A stretch of DNA of 64,000 nucleotides, from assembly GCA_030848705.1 (NCBI GenBank), contig CM061240.1, forward strand, positions 125,600,998 through 125,664,997, given 5' to 3'. Under the pieces are notes generated by a model. The model had not been told where the DNA came from and searched no databases. It worked only from the letters and a program-made list of their open reading frames with translations. The DNA comes from Heracleum sosnowskyi (Eukaryota; Streptophyta; Magnoliopsida; Apiales; Apiaceae). Positions 35,812 to 47,046 of this stretch are shown here, piece by piece. The position numbers and the translations under genes are program-made. The first letter of the stretch is position 1; each line of letters starts with the position of its first letter.

Positions 35812-38800
35812 TTAAACCACCACATCATCATCGCTCTCACTTTCTTCCTCAACACTTATGTCTTCGTCATTGTTATTATTGTGTTCTTCGTTGTAGTTGT
35901 AGTCCTCCACCGAATTATCATTCTCAACAAACCTCAAATCAATGAAAAAATTTGTAGGGTCATGAATAATCACCGGTTCAACATGAGAAGATGAAGTATT
36001 TGAAACATCATTTTGCAAAGCATCATCATTTGAGATAGAGTTCTTCTTTGACACCACTTCTTCATTGACAAAACGACTTTTCGTTGTCAAAACCGTGTAC
36101 CATGATGATTTTGCATTTGAAATATTTCGCGCATAATTAACTTGATGAGCTTGACTAGCCAAAACGAACACATCTTCGGCATTTAGTGTTGATCTAACAT
36201 CCACCGTAGTAATTCTATTTCTATCCACTTTGACATGTGTTGTATGATCAAACCAATGACATTTGAGTAATATTACTTTATGCCCATTATGATAGTGAAG
36301 TTCAAGTATTTCTTCAAGTCGACCATAATAATTTTCAACACACTCCTTGTAAGAAGTTCCTATATATAAATGAGTAAATTTCTTAGGTACAAATTATGTA
36401 GCAATATAACAAGTAAGATAATATTGGATACAAGTAATGAAGTACCAAAATTAATAAATAAAACAACATTATATCTAAGATAAACTTCTTACCAAGGACA
36501 AGAACACCGAAATTTGGTGAAGTGCGTTCATTAGGATTTGCGCAACCAAATTTATAACCATTATAGTAGCAACCATTATAAATATCCACGTCACGCATTG
36601 GACCTCTTATCAAATCTTTAAATTTGTGTTTGAGTTTAGGGTCATCCGCTACCTAATTATATAATGAATGAACCACACACATATATATAAGGCCTCTTCA
36701 TTGCAATATTTAAAGATAATAACAAACATTTGTATTATATATTTGACACGTACCCTTCTTTCAAACCAATTTGTAAATTGATCTTTTTGAAATCTTTCTT
36801 TTGATGCATCATCAAATTCTGGGTATTGTTTATGTACCAACTTGTGAAACTCCCTATAAAACAACAATGATTAGTAAAATAAAATAAAGCATATAAAAAA
36901 TATGAGTTAAAAGATCTTACCCCAAGTACTTTGTAACCTCCGGCGTATTAATAAGAACATAATATTTGATGAGTCTATGTTCATCAACAGTCAAGATTCT
37001 ATGTCTTTTTTTAACAATGGGTTTTGTCGGGTGTGTGTACACCTCTAACAAGTTGGGATCACTGCACTTTTTGGGTGCCTCGTTACGATGCAATCGGTTA
37101 TGCACTGTTTCGACTTTGGATTCAAAGTATAGAGAACAAAAGTGCACACATTCCTCCTCAATGTAGCGTTCAGCCATTGAACCCTCCGGATGTGCTTTGT
37201 TCCTAACTTTCATCTTCAACCCGTGCAAGAATCTTTCAAAAGGATACATCCATCGATATGTAACAGGGCCACCCAACTTACACTCAGTAGCCAAATGTAA
37301 TGGCAAATGATGCTCCATGGGGTCAAAAAACCCAGGAATAAAGATGGTTTCAAACTTAGACATTATCCTCACTATATCTTTCTCCATTTTTAACAAATCA
37401 GAGTATTTCAAAGTAGATGAGCATAAATCTTGGAAGAAGTTAGACAACTCAATAATGGCATCACCAACTTGCTTCGGTAGTAAGTCACGACAAATAATAG
37501 GCAACAACTTTTGCATGAAAATATGACAGTCATGCGATTTCATCCCACGAATAGAATGTTTTTCAAAATGCACACACCTAGATATATTTGAAACATACCC
37601 ATCCGGAAGTTTAAGTGTTGAAATCCACTCCAACAACTTATCAACTTGTTCCCTCAGGAGCGCATATGGAGCATGTGGCATTATGTCACCATCTTGAAGC
37701 CATAACTCACGTCGTATACCAAGTTCCTTACAATCACGCCTTGCTTTCAAGTGGTCTTTAGACTTGTTTTTATCACCCAGTATGGTGTAGAATATGTTTT
37801 CAAAAACATTCTTTTCAGTGTGCATGACATCAATGTTGTGACGAAGGGCGAGTGTCTCCCAGTACGGGAGTTCAAAAAATGGAGAATAATGAGTCCAATT
37901 ATGAGTCACACCATAGTCCCGGGGTTTTCTTTTGGTTGACTTTCCTGGGGGAGGAAACTGTATAAGTTCACATATTGTCTTCGCCCGTAATCCTGAGTGT
38001 CGAGCTGTAACAGATCGTGCCTCTCTTTTATCAAACTTTGTGCTATTTCTCAATGGATCATCTGGTTCCAAAAAATATCGAGCAGTGCCAAAGAAAGAAG
38101 TTTTACCACCATTCTTGAGTTGAAAGCCTTTAATATCTCCACTACATATATTACATGCCAATTTACCCTTAGTCGACCATCCACTTAACATAGCAAGTGC
38201 TGGAAAGTCACTAATTGTCCACAGTAGTGCTGCCCTCATCTGAAAATTTGTGCGTGATGACCTATCATATGTCTCCACCCCTGTCCATAACGTTTTCAGT
38301 TCATCAATTAACGGTCGGAGATAAACATGTAGGTCTTTTGTAGGATCGTCGGGACCAGGAACAATGAGAGGCATGAACATGTATGGAGCTTTCATGCACA
38401 TAGATGGTGGAAGGTTATAAACAACCTTGCTAGGGGATCACGAAATGGGTCAAACCCATCACTAGAAAGGCCAAGTCTGATATTTCGTGCCTCTTTTGCA
38501 AATCTTAGAAATCTAGCATCAAAATCTTTCCATACATCTCCATCTGCTGGGTGAGATAATTGACCTTCAACTACAACTCTATCATGGTGCCAAGTCATAC
38601 ACTTAGCAGTTTGCTCAGACATGTATAAATGTTTTAGTCTTGGTATAAGTGGAAAGTATCGCAAGATCTTTCTTGGAATCAATTTCTTTCCATCATCCTT
38701 TTGATTCTTATATCGGCTTGTATGACATATATCGAAATATATCTTCTTACTATTTTCCTTGTAAAATAACATGCAATCTTTCTCACAAGCATCAATCTTT

Positions 38801-39438
38801 TCGTATCTCATATTCAGCCCACTTATCATCTTTTTAACATCATAATATGTCTCAGGTAGGTTATGTTTCTCTAGCAGCACTGATCCAATAAGTTGAAGTA
38901 GCTCATCAAATCCCTTGTTACTACAACCATGTTTGTTCTTGAAATACAACAACTTGTTTACGAATGATAAAGTGGTAGAACTGGAACAATTCGGATAAAG
39001 TGGTTCAGAAGCACCATCCAACATCTCATAAATTGTTTTTGCTGTTGCAGTCGGTTCCTCCTCACCACCCTCGAAATATCCATGTGCATCTGCAAAATCA
39101 CTAAGCATTTCACGGGCATCATACATATGATCATCTCTAAGATCAATATTACACGAACTAGTCTCGGCTTCAACTCGCGACCCACACTTCTCACCATGAA
39201 AAATCCATTTAGTGTATGACTCCATAATTCCATACCGATACAAATCATAAGTTACATTTTCGGGTAACTTACTCCATGTATTCCCACATTCCTTACATGG
39301 ACATTTTATCCTCCCCTTTGAATCAACATCCACTTTCAAAGCAACTTTAATAAAATCTTGTACACCAAGCTTGTATTCCTCCGTTATATTATTTCTCGAA
39401 TCGAACCTACGATACATCCAACTTCGATCGGATGCCAT
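35812..39438 (-). pseudogene. TNP2-like CACTA transposase gene, four exons, frameshifted
   Basis: Exons on the minus strand: 36921-39438, 36754-36853, 36493-36652 and 35812-36359, all GT-AG and joining in phase. Regions in order: a transposase-associated N-terminal zinc-binding segment (RFDSRNNITEEY ... CPCKECGN), the Transposase_21 core (KHLYMSEQTAKCMTWH, then KAPYMFMPLIVPGPDDP), DUF4218 (MKSHDCHIFMQKLLPI ... GGPVTYRWMYPFERFLH) and DUF4216 (CVENYYGRLEEILELHYH), with an acidic C-terminal tail. In the first exon the frame changes at about 38425-38431. DGFDPFRDPLA reads in one frame and YNLPPSMCMKAPYM in another. About five residues expected between them are missing, as after a small deletion. 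The gene would code an enzyme that binds the terminal repeats and cuts the element out, but this copy is probably inactive. Confidence 0.85.
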
Positions 39439-39849
39439 CTACAAATATCACATATAATTTAATTAATTTTTATAGTTAAAAACCAAACTAGATAACTAAT
39501 AATATCAATAAAAATATACAAACATATTGTTAGTATAATCAATTTGTAGCTAATTATCTCTCTATTATCTTAACACTCTTAAGAACAAGTAGTAATTACA
39601 CTAATTTTGTTAGTTTAATTAGCACAATAAAACATCATTTTATTCAAAAAAACATACAATATTGACATAATTAACATAAATAATACAAATTGTAACAATA
39701 AGATGTAAAAGGAATATTTTGAATACTTACTTGGACATGAAAACTTGTAAAATTGAAGCTCAAGGTAGAGAGAAAATGGTGAAAGAGTAAAAAGGGAAAT
39801 GGAGGCGACGAAAAGGAAAGGGTACTGGGCAGAAGGGTTTACAATTGTA

Positions 39850-40803
39850 TCGGCCAAATTCAACCAGATATGGTTGAAAATGAAAGGTTACGTGGCAGAA
39901 AAACAACCATAAACGGTTGAGATTGTGTTTCTATTTTCAACCATATTCGGTCGAATTTAACTCATGCCACGTCACTTCCTGTTAAAGCACAAATTCATCT
40001 AATTCCCGTTGAATTAGTAACTATGAAATTACTAATTTGTTATAATTATTTAGATGTCTAATTTAAAATACATGTGAGAACTTTTAACATTTTCAACGTT
40101 TATCGAAAATATTAAAGATTTTTACATTATAATTATATAAAGTAACTTTTAAAATGTTGGATATGTAAACTAAACATTCTAGTAAACTTTTATGACTTTT
40201 ATAAGTTAAGGAGTATTTATTTATTATATGAAAGTACGCATCGAATATATACATATAATTGTTTTCTAAAAATGAAAGATTTATAATTTTACTAATATTT
40301 GTCGAAATAAAAGTGAAAGTGTATTTCATGGTTGCCCATATATTTCAATTTTTTTTTGAAAAAATTGATTTATTTTTTATATTTTAGATAATTAGGAAAA
40401 AAATGAAAAGTAAATTCAACCGAATTTTGATATTGGTTGAATTTACAAAATGGGGGGAAATTTCCCGCCCTCAACAAAAGAGTCTTTTCATTATTCAACC
40501 GGATATGGTTGAAATTATCCGGTTGTATTTAACTTTTTAGCGGGAATTTTGGCGCCTGACGAAATTTAAGCATATTGAAATTCAACCGGATCTGGTTGCA
40601 TTTGTTTTCGGTTGATTTTGTTCGGTTGAATTTAATGTCGGTTGAATTTGTTCGGTTGAATTGAATCCCGGTTGAATTTATTCGGTTGAAAATGGGTCTC
40701 GGTCAAAGCTTAGACGTCATTGACTGCATATTTAACAGGATTCTGTTGAATTTATCCCCGGTTGAATTTATCCGGTTGAATTTAACCACTTTTTCTAGTA
40801 GTG
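39850..40803. repeat. Right CACTA subterminal repeat zone
   Basis: About twenty copies of CGGTTGAA(T)TTA and its complement, densest at 40490-40800 where they occur every 20-30 bp, mostly in direct orientation toward the terminus. Lengthier and denser than the left zone, so the two ends are asymmetric. Confidence 0.8.
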
Positions 40804-40806
40804 ATC

Positions 40807-43745
40807 GTAATTCAAATACTAAGTGGTTCTTGTTATTTCAGAGTTTCTACACTAATATATAGGGTCTAAATTTATCTCAGCTTAGAACTCAAAGAACCAC
40901 TTACAAAATAGAGGTAATTTAAACCACAGTTGAGATAGGGTGTGTGAGTTTTTTCGATTTCTGTAATAAATCATCAATACGAAAAAAAAAACAGTTGTTG
41001 CAATCATACAATTAGAAAAGAGCAATGGAAGAAATACCCAGATTCATGATCATCTCTGTTGAAATATAACATAAGATTCATTTGGGGCTTCTCTCTAACA
41101 CCTTAAGGTTTTAAATGAAGACCCTAAATGGATATTATACTATATTTCAAAGGTTTTAGATGAAGAACCCAAATGGATCTTATGCTATATTTCAACAATC
41201 TCAGCAATGGTTCAACAGATCTTCCTTCATTGCAAATATGTTGCTACAATTATTTTGTATGACATTACCTTTTACAGTTTTCGGATTGATTATTAAAGTC
41301 CCAAGCAGAATAGTGTTTATCTTAAAGCATGATTTGTTGATCACTAGACACGTCATGGAACTACAGACTATGATGTGTATGAGGTCTCGGGTGGATCATG
41401 AGAATGTTAATTGACAAACTCTTTCACTCAATGACATAAAATATCTGAAACAAGAACCAGCCGTTTGACCAAAGATCGTCAGCAAAACAGTAAAAACTAA
41501 ACCACAGTAAGAACGTCAATCTCATAATCCCTGTGTATGATCAGAATTAGGCTATCAAATTGAACTCAAAGATTAAAACTAAATTTAGGAGTACCTCGAT
41601 TTTAGCTAGGGATATATAATAAACTTATGAACAAACTAGAATTCGGTTCGTTTAATATGTAAATCAAATTCCAAAACAATTCTCATTTTCATAGACTTTG
41701 AGCTCTACTTTACTCCATGAAAAACCCAAATCTGAACCCAAAGTCATATTTTCTTTCATACATAGAAAGTAATAGAATCGGATTAGTAGTAATTGATACA
41801 CCAACACCTTAGCTTAACGAGTGTAATTTTGAGTTAAACACAACAATTTCTACTTAAATTAAAGAGAAAACACTAAATATTTGTTTGTAATCCCACTAAA
41901 AAATAGTGCACACAACCCTAAACAACACCCAAGTAACACACGGAAACACCTGCAAAATCATCGACGTTTCATTTCAACCAAAAAGACGCAACCCTAGTTA
42001 GTCCAGGACAAGAAAATGTGGGCCATTAAAGCGTAAAAGGCAAACAATATAGGAACACGGATATATACTGGCACCGCAGTAGAGATAAGCTGGGCACGAT
42101 CATATCCAATATTATGGGACCTAATTTACAAGACATATGTGACGTGTTTTGGCCTTTGCTAAATCAATCTAATTAAACATGCACTTGGTTAACAGTTTAA
42201 TTTTGAACGTCCTAAACTACAAACTACAACATACGTTTACTTATGTTTGTGATCTAATTGTAACTCTTCGAACATGGATATCTGATACATGACATAATAT
42301 AATATAATAATATAATATATTTTGGTACAATAGAATGTAATTTAATAACAATATAATATATTTTCGTACGTAATAATATAATTTATTATAGATTTAGATT
42401 AGATTATTATTATTTTTAGAATCAACATGCAATATTACAAGAAATAAGAGTTTATGGTAGAATAACATTAATATAATGTATTTTAGATTAGATAATTATA
42501 TTTTAGTTTATAAAGAACATAGAATTAGTTTTTTCTTAAAGAACATAAAATTAGTTTTTTCTTAAAGAACATAAAATTAGTTTTTTCTTAAAAAACATAG
42601 AATTTTACATGAAATAGGAGTTTAGAGTACAACAACACTATAATCTATTTATTTAGATTAGATAATTATTATTTTTTATTTAAAAAAATATAAATTTTAC
42701 AATAAATAGGAGTTTAGGGTATAATAATAATAATACATAATATATGAGAGGAAAATTGAAGTAACAAGTGTGTAGTAAATTTATTCTTTGAAAATAAAAT
42801 TTGATATGAATGTTTAAATTTTATGGCTTAAGTGTCCGTATCCCAGATAATATTGACATATGTATATCAGTGTTATCACAATGTCAAAGAAGTGACAAAG
42901 AAGAAATGTAACCTTTTATCATGCAAACTTAAATATTAATGATTTGTAACACAAAAAATAAAAAATAATAATAAAATTGTTTGTAAGACGAAAAAGTCAA
43001 TAATAATAATAGAATTGTTAAAAGATCGGTGAAAGTAGAGTATTGAACAAAACAAAAATAATTTAAAAATAACAAAAAATTCTACTACGTGAAATAAGAG
43101 TTTAAGGATATAATAATTCTATTACATGAAATAGGAGTTTAGTTTATAATATAATATATTTTAAATTAAATAATTATATTAAAAAAAAAATTAGGGTGAA
43201 ATCAAAAAAAAAATGTGAATCAATTGCAAACCAAATTTGATATAATATTAAAAAAAATTCGCTTATTATTAATAAAGGTTACGGATACACCCATCCACCT
43301 TGCCTCCTGACATGTAATCGAATTTTTAATCCACAACCAATCGACCATACTAAGCCTTTTACAATAAATTTGTCGTATTTTTTGTATGTTAGTAATCAGA
43401 AGTAAGAAATCTGTAGCTTAAAGGAGATCGGCCTAGATATGCTTAGGTGATGTGTGGAACAGTGAAAGCAGAGCTGTTGTCTGAGTGTGAAAATATAAAA
43501 TAATTTAGAGCTTCAAATCTACAATCAAGTATCAGTTGAATTTTATATTTAAATGACCTACATCCACAATTTTACGGTTGATGAACTAGACAACATGAAA
43601 TTTTTAAACCTAAATATCTGCCAAAATTTCTGCCGCATTAGTATATAATATTTAACTAGCGGTGCTTCTGTTCGTTTCATGAGTACATGTTTTCTTTTTG
43701 AGTTTTTCATGTTTTCTGGCGCAACATGTTATGATCCCTACTCAC
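40807..43745. other. Intergenic, AT-rich, with a short tandem repeat
   Basis: No gene is recognised in nearly 3 kb. An open frame at 41160-41414 has no known domain. A tandem repeat of a 26-bp unit (TTAGTTTTTTCTTAAAGAAC plus ATAAAA) runs for about 3.5 copies at 42512-42600. ATAATATA-rich sequence lies at 42295-42370. Confidence 0.5.
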
Positions 43746-43928
43746 TAGACGCTGAATAGTGAAAGATTAAGGGTTTTTTTTCAAAAATACCTTTATTATA
43801 AAAAAAATTCCAAAAATACATGCATTCCGAAAATTATTTATAAAAATATGTTCCTTTTAAAATTATTTTCAAAAATACGATTTGTAACTAGGATGAGCTC
43901 CCAAAATATCCACCAAATCAGTTTTTTT

Positions 43929-44212
43929 GCCCAAAATACCCACCGGCGGGATGCTCCGCCCTAAATAACCACGGAATACGCATTACAGACATGCGTATAC
44001 TATTTTTACAAAGGATGCGCATATCAGACATGCGTATTCTTTGTAAATACTTTACGGAATACGCATGTCAGACATGCGTATATTGTTTTTGAAAAAACAA
44101 AGAATACGCATCTCAGACATGCGCATCCTTTGTAAAAGTTGAATACGCATGTCTGACGTGCGTATTCAGCGGGTATTTTGGGCGGAACATTCCGCTGGTG
44201 GGTATTTTGGGC
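43929..44212. repeat. 33-bp inverted repeat enclosing five ATACGCAT/ATGCGTAT palindromes
   Basis: Arms at 43929-43961 and 44180-44212 match as inverted repeats at 30 of 33 positions; they begin GCCCAAAATACCCACC. The loop contains five imperfect palindromes with the core CAGACATGCG (near 43987, 44025, 44070, 44113 and 44150), most written as ATACGCATnnCAGACATGCGTA. They are separated by ACAAAGGATGCGC-type spacers that are themselves inverted. The whole could fold into a branched hairpin. Confidence 0.8.
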
Positions 44213-44700
44213 AGTCCACCCCGTTTTAATAGATATTTTGGGCATTTTCTGTTGTAACCCCTGCAACTCAAAATGTAACTTAATAATACTTTTGACATTT
44301 TATCATAAAGCGTTTACAACCCATGCAACTTCAAATGCAACTTCGAATTCATTTTTTTCAAAAGTTGATTTTGAAGTTGATCCAGGTTGCATCAGTTACA
44401 ATTTTTTTAAATAAATTTAAGTTTCAAAATTATAATTATGCAACTCAATTTCACTACGATATTTTATCAAACAACTGATATGCACCATAAAATCACATAT
44501 ATAAACAACACAAATTAACTACATATTTTCAACCAACAAACAACAAAATCAATTAAAAATAAATTCATGTATAATTAAAATCAATCAAATTAAATCCACA
44601 AATCCACAAAATCAAATGTCTAAACTTGTCGGCAACACCACCATAATGAATAATAAGCCGTCAAAACCCACCAAATACAACACCAATTTACCAAATACAT

Positions 44701-45012
44701 CACCGTGACCTCGACGTCCACAACTCGTTTGTCCGGTCGGTGATGATGGATTCGTGGTCGGAGATTCAATTGAAGAAGATGGAGATTGGTGGGAATGAGA
44801 AGATAACTGAGTTTTTTAAAGAGTATGGGGTGATGAAAGAGACGGGAATTGTCGAAAAGTATAATTTGAATGCGGCGAGAGTTTATAGGGAGAGAATTCA
44901 GGCGTTGGTGGAAAGGAGGGTGGGGAGAGATCCACCTGTGGTGAAGGAGAGTCTAGTTTATAGGGGGAATGATACAGAAGAGAAAGAAAGAAAGCATGAA
45001 CAAATAAGATAA
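44701..45012 (+). pseudogene. Captured ArfGAP (AGD6/AGD7-like) gene fragment
   Basis: An intact 104-codon stretch reads from HRDLDVHNSFVRSV into MMDSWSEIQLKKMEIGGNE, then an EKYNLNAARVYRERIQALVE block and RDPPVVKES. It corresponds to the ArfGAP domain just after the zinc finger, as in plant ARF GTPase-activating proteins of the AGD6/AGD7 group. The four zinc-binding cysteines and the start of the catalytic domain are missing, and the C-terminus departs from the family after VVKES. The piece has no visible intron and sits inside an unclassified insert. It looks like captured or retro-copied host sequence and would not be a working GAP. Confidence 0.8.
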
Positions 45013-45210
45013 GAAATAATCAGAGGCGTATTTTTAGAAATGAAACTTTAAAAAAAATGTATATTTACAAGAAATTATTAATTATTAATTATTACAATCC
45101 ACCAAGTGTCACAATTATATATGTAGACAGTAGACGCTGAATAGTGAATGGTATGCTGGACAAATTCAACTTAAGATATACTGTATATCGGATTTCATAA
45201 TTTTAGTGAT

Positions 45211-45737
45211 TGTTATGGATTAAAAAACGTACCTTATAAATTAAATGCTAGGGTTTATGAGCGTTCAAGCTTTTATGACTGTTCTTGTGTTTCGGGACTA
45301 AATCGGTCCTCACAAGATGCCTACGTATCTCTGCTGTATAGAGAATCAAGTCAATAAAACGTAGTTCTTGGATGAGGGACGTGGGTCCTTATATAGGCGT
45401 CTGGAGCCTTATATTTAGAGTAAGTTTAGGAGACTAAACTGATAAGATTTGTAATTGATAACTGATTAGGAGTATATTACTTGGCTGGCAAGTATTATCC
45501 TTATCTGATAAGTGTTATGACTCATCATATTATTTGATTGGGATTCTGGATCCTTCTATGAAGATTTTATTATATTTTGGACTCATTTAATGAGCTGATA
45601 ATTTCCCTTATTTATTAATTACGAAATTAATAAATAATTAGGGTTTCGGGCCTTTTGTCGGGCCTAATTCTTTGACCAAACTAGGTCTAATTAATATATC
45701 ATTAATTATTTCTAGGGTTATATTTCGACCTATATCA
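45211..45737 (-). repeat. Gypsy 3' LTR (left), 527 bp
   Basis: On the minus strand it runs TGATATAGG to CCATAACA. It is apparently identical to the right LTR. A TATA-like CTATATAAGG (minus strand, 45387-45396) is the likely LTR promoter element. Confidence 0.95.
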
Positions 45738-45752
45738 TTTGCCCCCCAATTT
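45738..45752 (-). other. Polypurine tract
   Basis: AAATTGGGGGGCAAA on the minus strand abuts the 3' LTR start TGATATA, the expected place for the plus-strand primer. Confidence 0.8.
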
Positions 45753-45832
45753 CTGGAAAAATCCTTCAAGATTTTTGTAGAAATTATCCCATATTGATCA
45801 AAATTAGGTCATTTTTTGGCTGGAAATCCAGA

Positions 45833-46412
45833 TTATTTTCGACCAGGATTCCAAGTCAATTTCGACCAGGAATCCAGGTCGAATTCGATCAGGATCAAGT
45901 GTTGAGGTCGACAGTGTCGACCAGGATCTATAGTTCAATTTCGACCAGGATAGTTCGAACAGGAATTCCTTATGAATTCGACCAGGATTTTCGACCAGAA
46001 ATCCTTAGGCTATTTTCGAACAGGAACAGGGACGAGGTCGACAACATCGATCAGGATTTACAGAGTATTTTCGAGCAGGAAATTTCGACCTCGATTCTTA
46101 TGTAATTTCGACTAGAATTTCCGAACAGAAATTCCTTATGAATTTCGACCAGGATTTTCGAACAGGAATTTTGTTCATTTTTTCGACCTCAAACTGTTTT
46201 CAGGTCGAACGTGTCGAACTCATTTTTCAGCTTATTTTCGAACAGGTTTGTTCGACCAAGATCCAGTGTAAATTCGAGCAGGATTTTTCGAATATGAATT
46301 CCTTATAAATTCGATCTCAACTATGGTGAGGTCGTGCTGGTCGAAAAAGATTTTTAGTATAATCTCGACCAGGAATATTCGGCCAGGAATTAATATAATC
46401 TCGGCCAGGATC
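45833..46412. repeat. Degenerate TTCGACCAGGA repeat array
   Basis: About two dozen copies of a (T)TTCGA(C/A)CAGGA(A/T)T-type motif at irregular 15-35 bp spacing, with variants such as TTCGAGCAGGA and TTCGATCAGGA. It lies between the 3' LTR and the promoter of the antisense gene. Open frames crossing it (45794-46105, +) are repeat-driven and not considered genes. Confidence 0.8.
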
Positions 46413-46692
46413 ACTTGTTTTGCCTTAGAAATATTTCCAATCTTTAAGTCAGAATTTTCTCAAGGTTTCAGCCCTTTGGGCCTCGATTTTATATTGGGCC
46501 TTGGGCCTAGTCCTTTTAGGCCCTAATTTTTCATTAGTCCTTGAACCCTTTTTAGGTTTAATTTTTAAACCTTTCTTTTATTTGGGCCATGGGCCTTGTC
46601 TTTAGTAGCCCATAAGATGATTATGGGCTTTGACAGGCTTTAGCCGGTTAATATTCCCCCTTATCGGAAAGTCAAACGGTTAGAAATTTTTC

Positions 46693-46700
46693 TATAAAAG
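46693..46700 (+). promoter_or_regulatory. TATA box of the antisense gene
   Basis: TATAAAAG in an AT-rich then CT-rich context lies about 350 bp before the ATG at 47047, pointing away from the 3' LTR. It would place a transcription start near 46725, independent of the LTR promoters. Confidence 0.55.
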
Positions 46701-46807
46701 ATTGAATCTTCATTTCACTTTCACTTTACTTTCCAAATTCCTTCTCTCCTCAAGTCTCTCTCTAAATTTAATTCCCGTAGTCAGGCGATTTCCGGCAAGT
46801 TTTTGCG

Positions 46808-46990
46808 GCGGTGTTTTAATTTTCTGGGTTTCGATCTCCTTCCCAAGAAGATTTCTGGATTTTAATCTTCTTCCCAAGAAGATTTTCTGGGATTTGTTTG
46901 AATTTCTGGGCTTCAATCTTCTTCCCAAGAAGATTTTCTGGGTTTTGTTTGAATTTCTGGGCTTTAATCTTCTTCCCAAGAAGATTTTCT
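46808..46990 (+). repeat. Tandem repeats in the antisense-gene leader
   Basis: A ~57-bp unit with the cores TTTCTGGG(C/T)TT(C/T)AATCT and TCTTCCCAAGAAGATTTTCT is repeated about three times. The block CCCAAGAAGA appears four times. Each is a small palindrome (TCTTCCCAAGAAGA), so the leader could be strongly structured. Confidence 0.8.
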
Positions 46991-47046
46991 GAGTTACTTT
47001 GAAGATTTTGAGGATACTTTCCAGCTTTCTTTGAAGATTTTTTGAA

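Larger units (their letters stand above)
29399..40803 (-). mobile_element. Complete 11.4-kb CACTA (En/Spm) transposon
   Basis: The left terminus CACTACAACAAAAGCGGCTA and the reverse complement of the right terminus CACTACTAGAAAAAGTGGTT form inverted repeats that continue into TAAATTCAACCG. The 3-bp target duplication ATC is intact on both sides (29396-29398 and 40804-40806). Both subterminal zones are packed with CGGTTGAA / TTCAACCG motifs. Inside are two minus-strand genes: a Transposase_24 (TNP1-like) gene and a TNP2-like transposase gene carrying Transpos_assoc, Transposase_21, DUF4218 and DUF4216 regions. Both have broken frames. The ends look competent while the proteins do not, so this copy could move only if supplied with transposase in trans. 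Confidence 0.93.
43764..45130. mobile_element. Unclassified 1.37-kb insert bounded by an 18-bp direct repeat
   Basis: The exact 18-mer TAGACGCTGAATAGTGAA occurs at 43746-43763 and at 45131-45148. Between the copies lie, in order: A-rich left flank, a 33-bp inverted repeat enclosing a palindrome array (43929-44212), a non-coding stretch, an ArfGAP gene fragment (44701-45012), and an A-rich right flank. The right flank pairs loosely with the left: AAATACGA and ATATGTTCCTTTTAAA on one side against CGTATTTTTAG and TTTAAAAAAAATGTAT on the other. Loose inverted flanks plus a captured exon fit a Pack-MULE-like element. An 18-bp duplication is however far longer than the 9 bp of Mutator elements and more like retroposition. 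Class undetermined. Confidence 0.55.

Noticed and set aside
38392..38430. Programmed frameshift in the CACTA transposase
   Set aside because: Residues expected between the two conserved blocks are missing and no slippery heptamer is seen, so a deletion explains it better.
41160..41414. 84-codon open frame
   Set aside because: No domain, no convincing start context and AT-rich surroundings; treated as chance.
44024..44298. Cys-rich minus-strand frames resembling a small secreted peptide
   Set aside because: The cysteines come from repeated GCATGTCTGA palindromes in an inverted-repeat array.
45794..46105. 103-codon frame with repeated SRxxPxxxRPG-like pattern
   Set aside because: Translation of the TTCGACCAGGA nucleotide repeat; no start signals or relatives.
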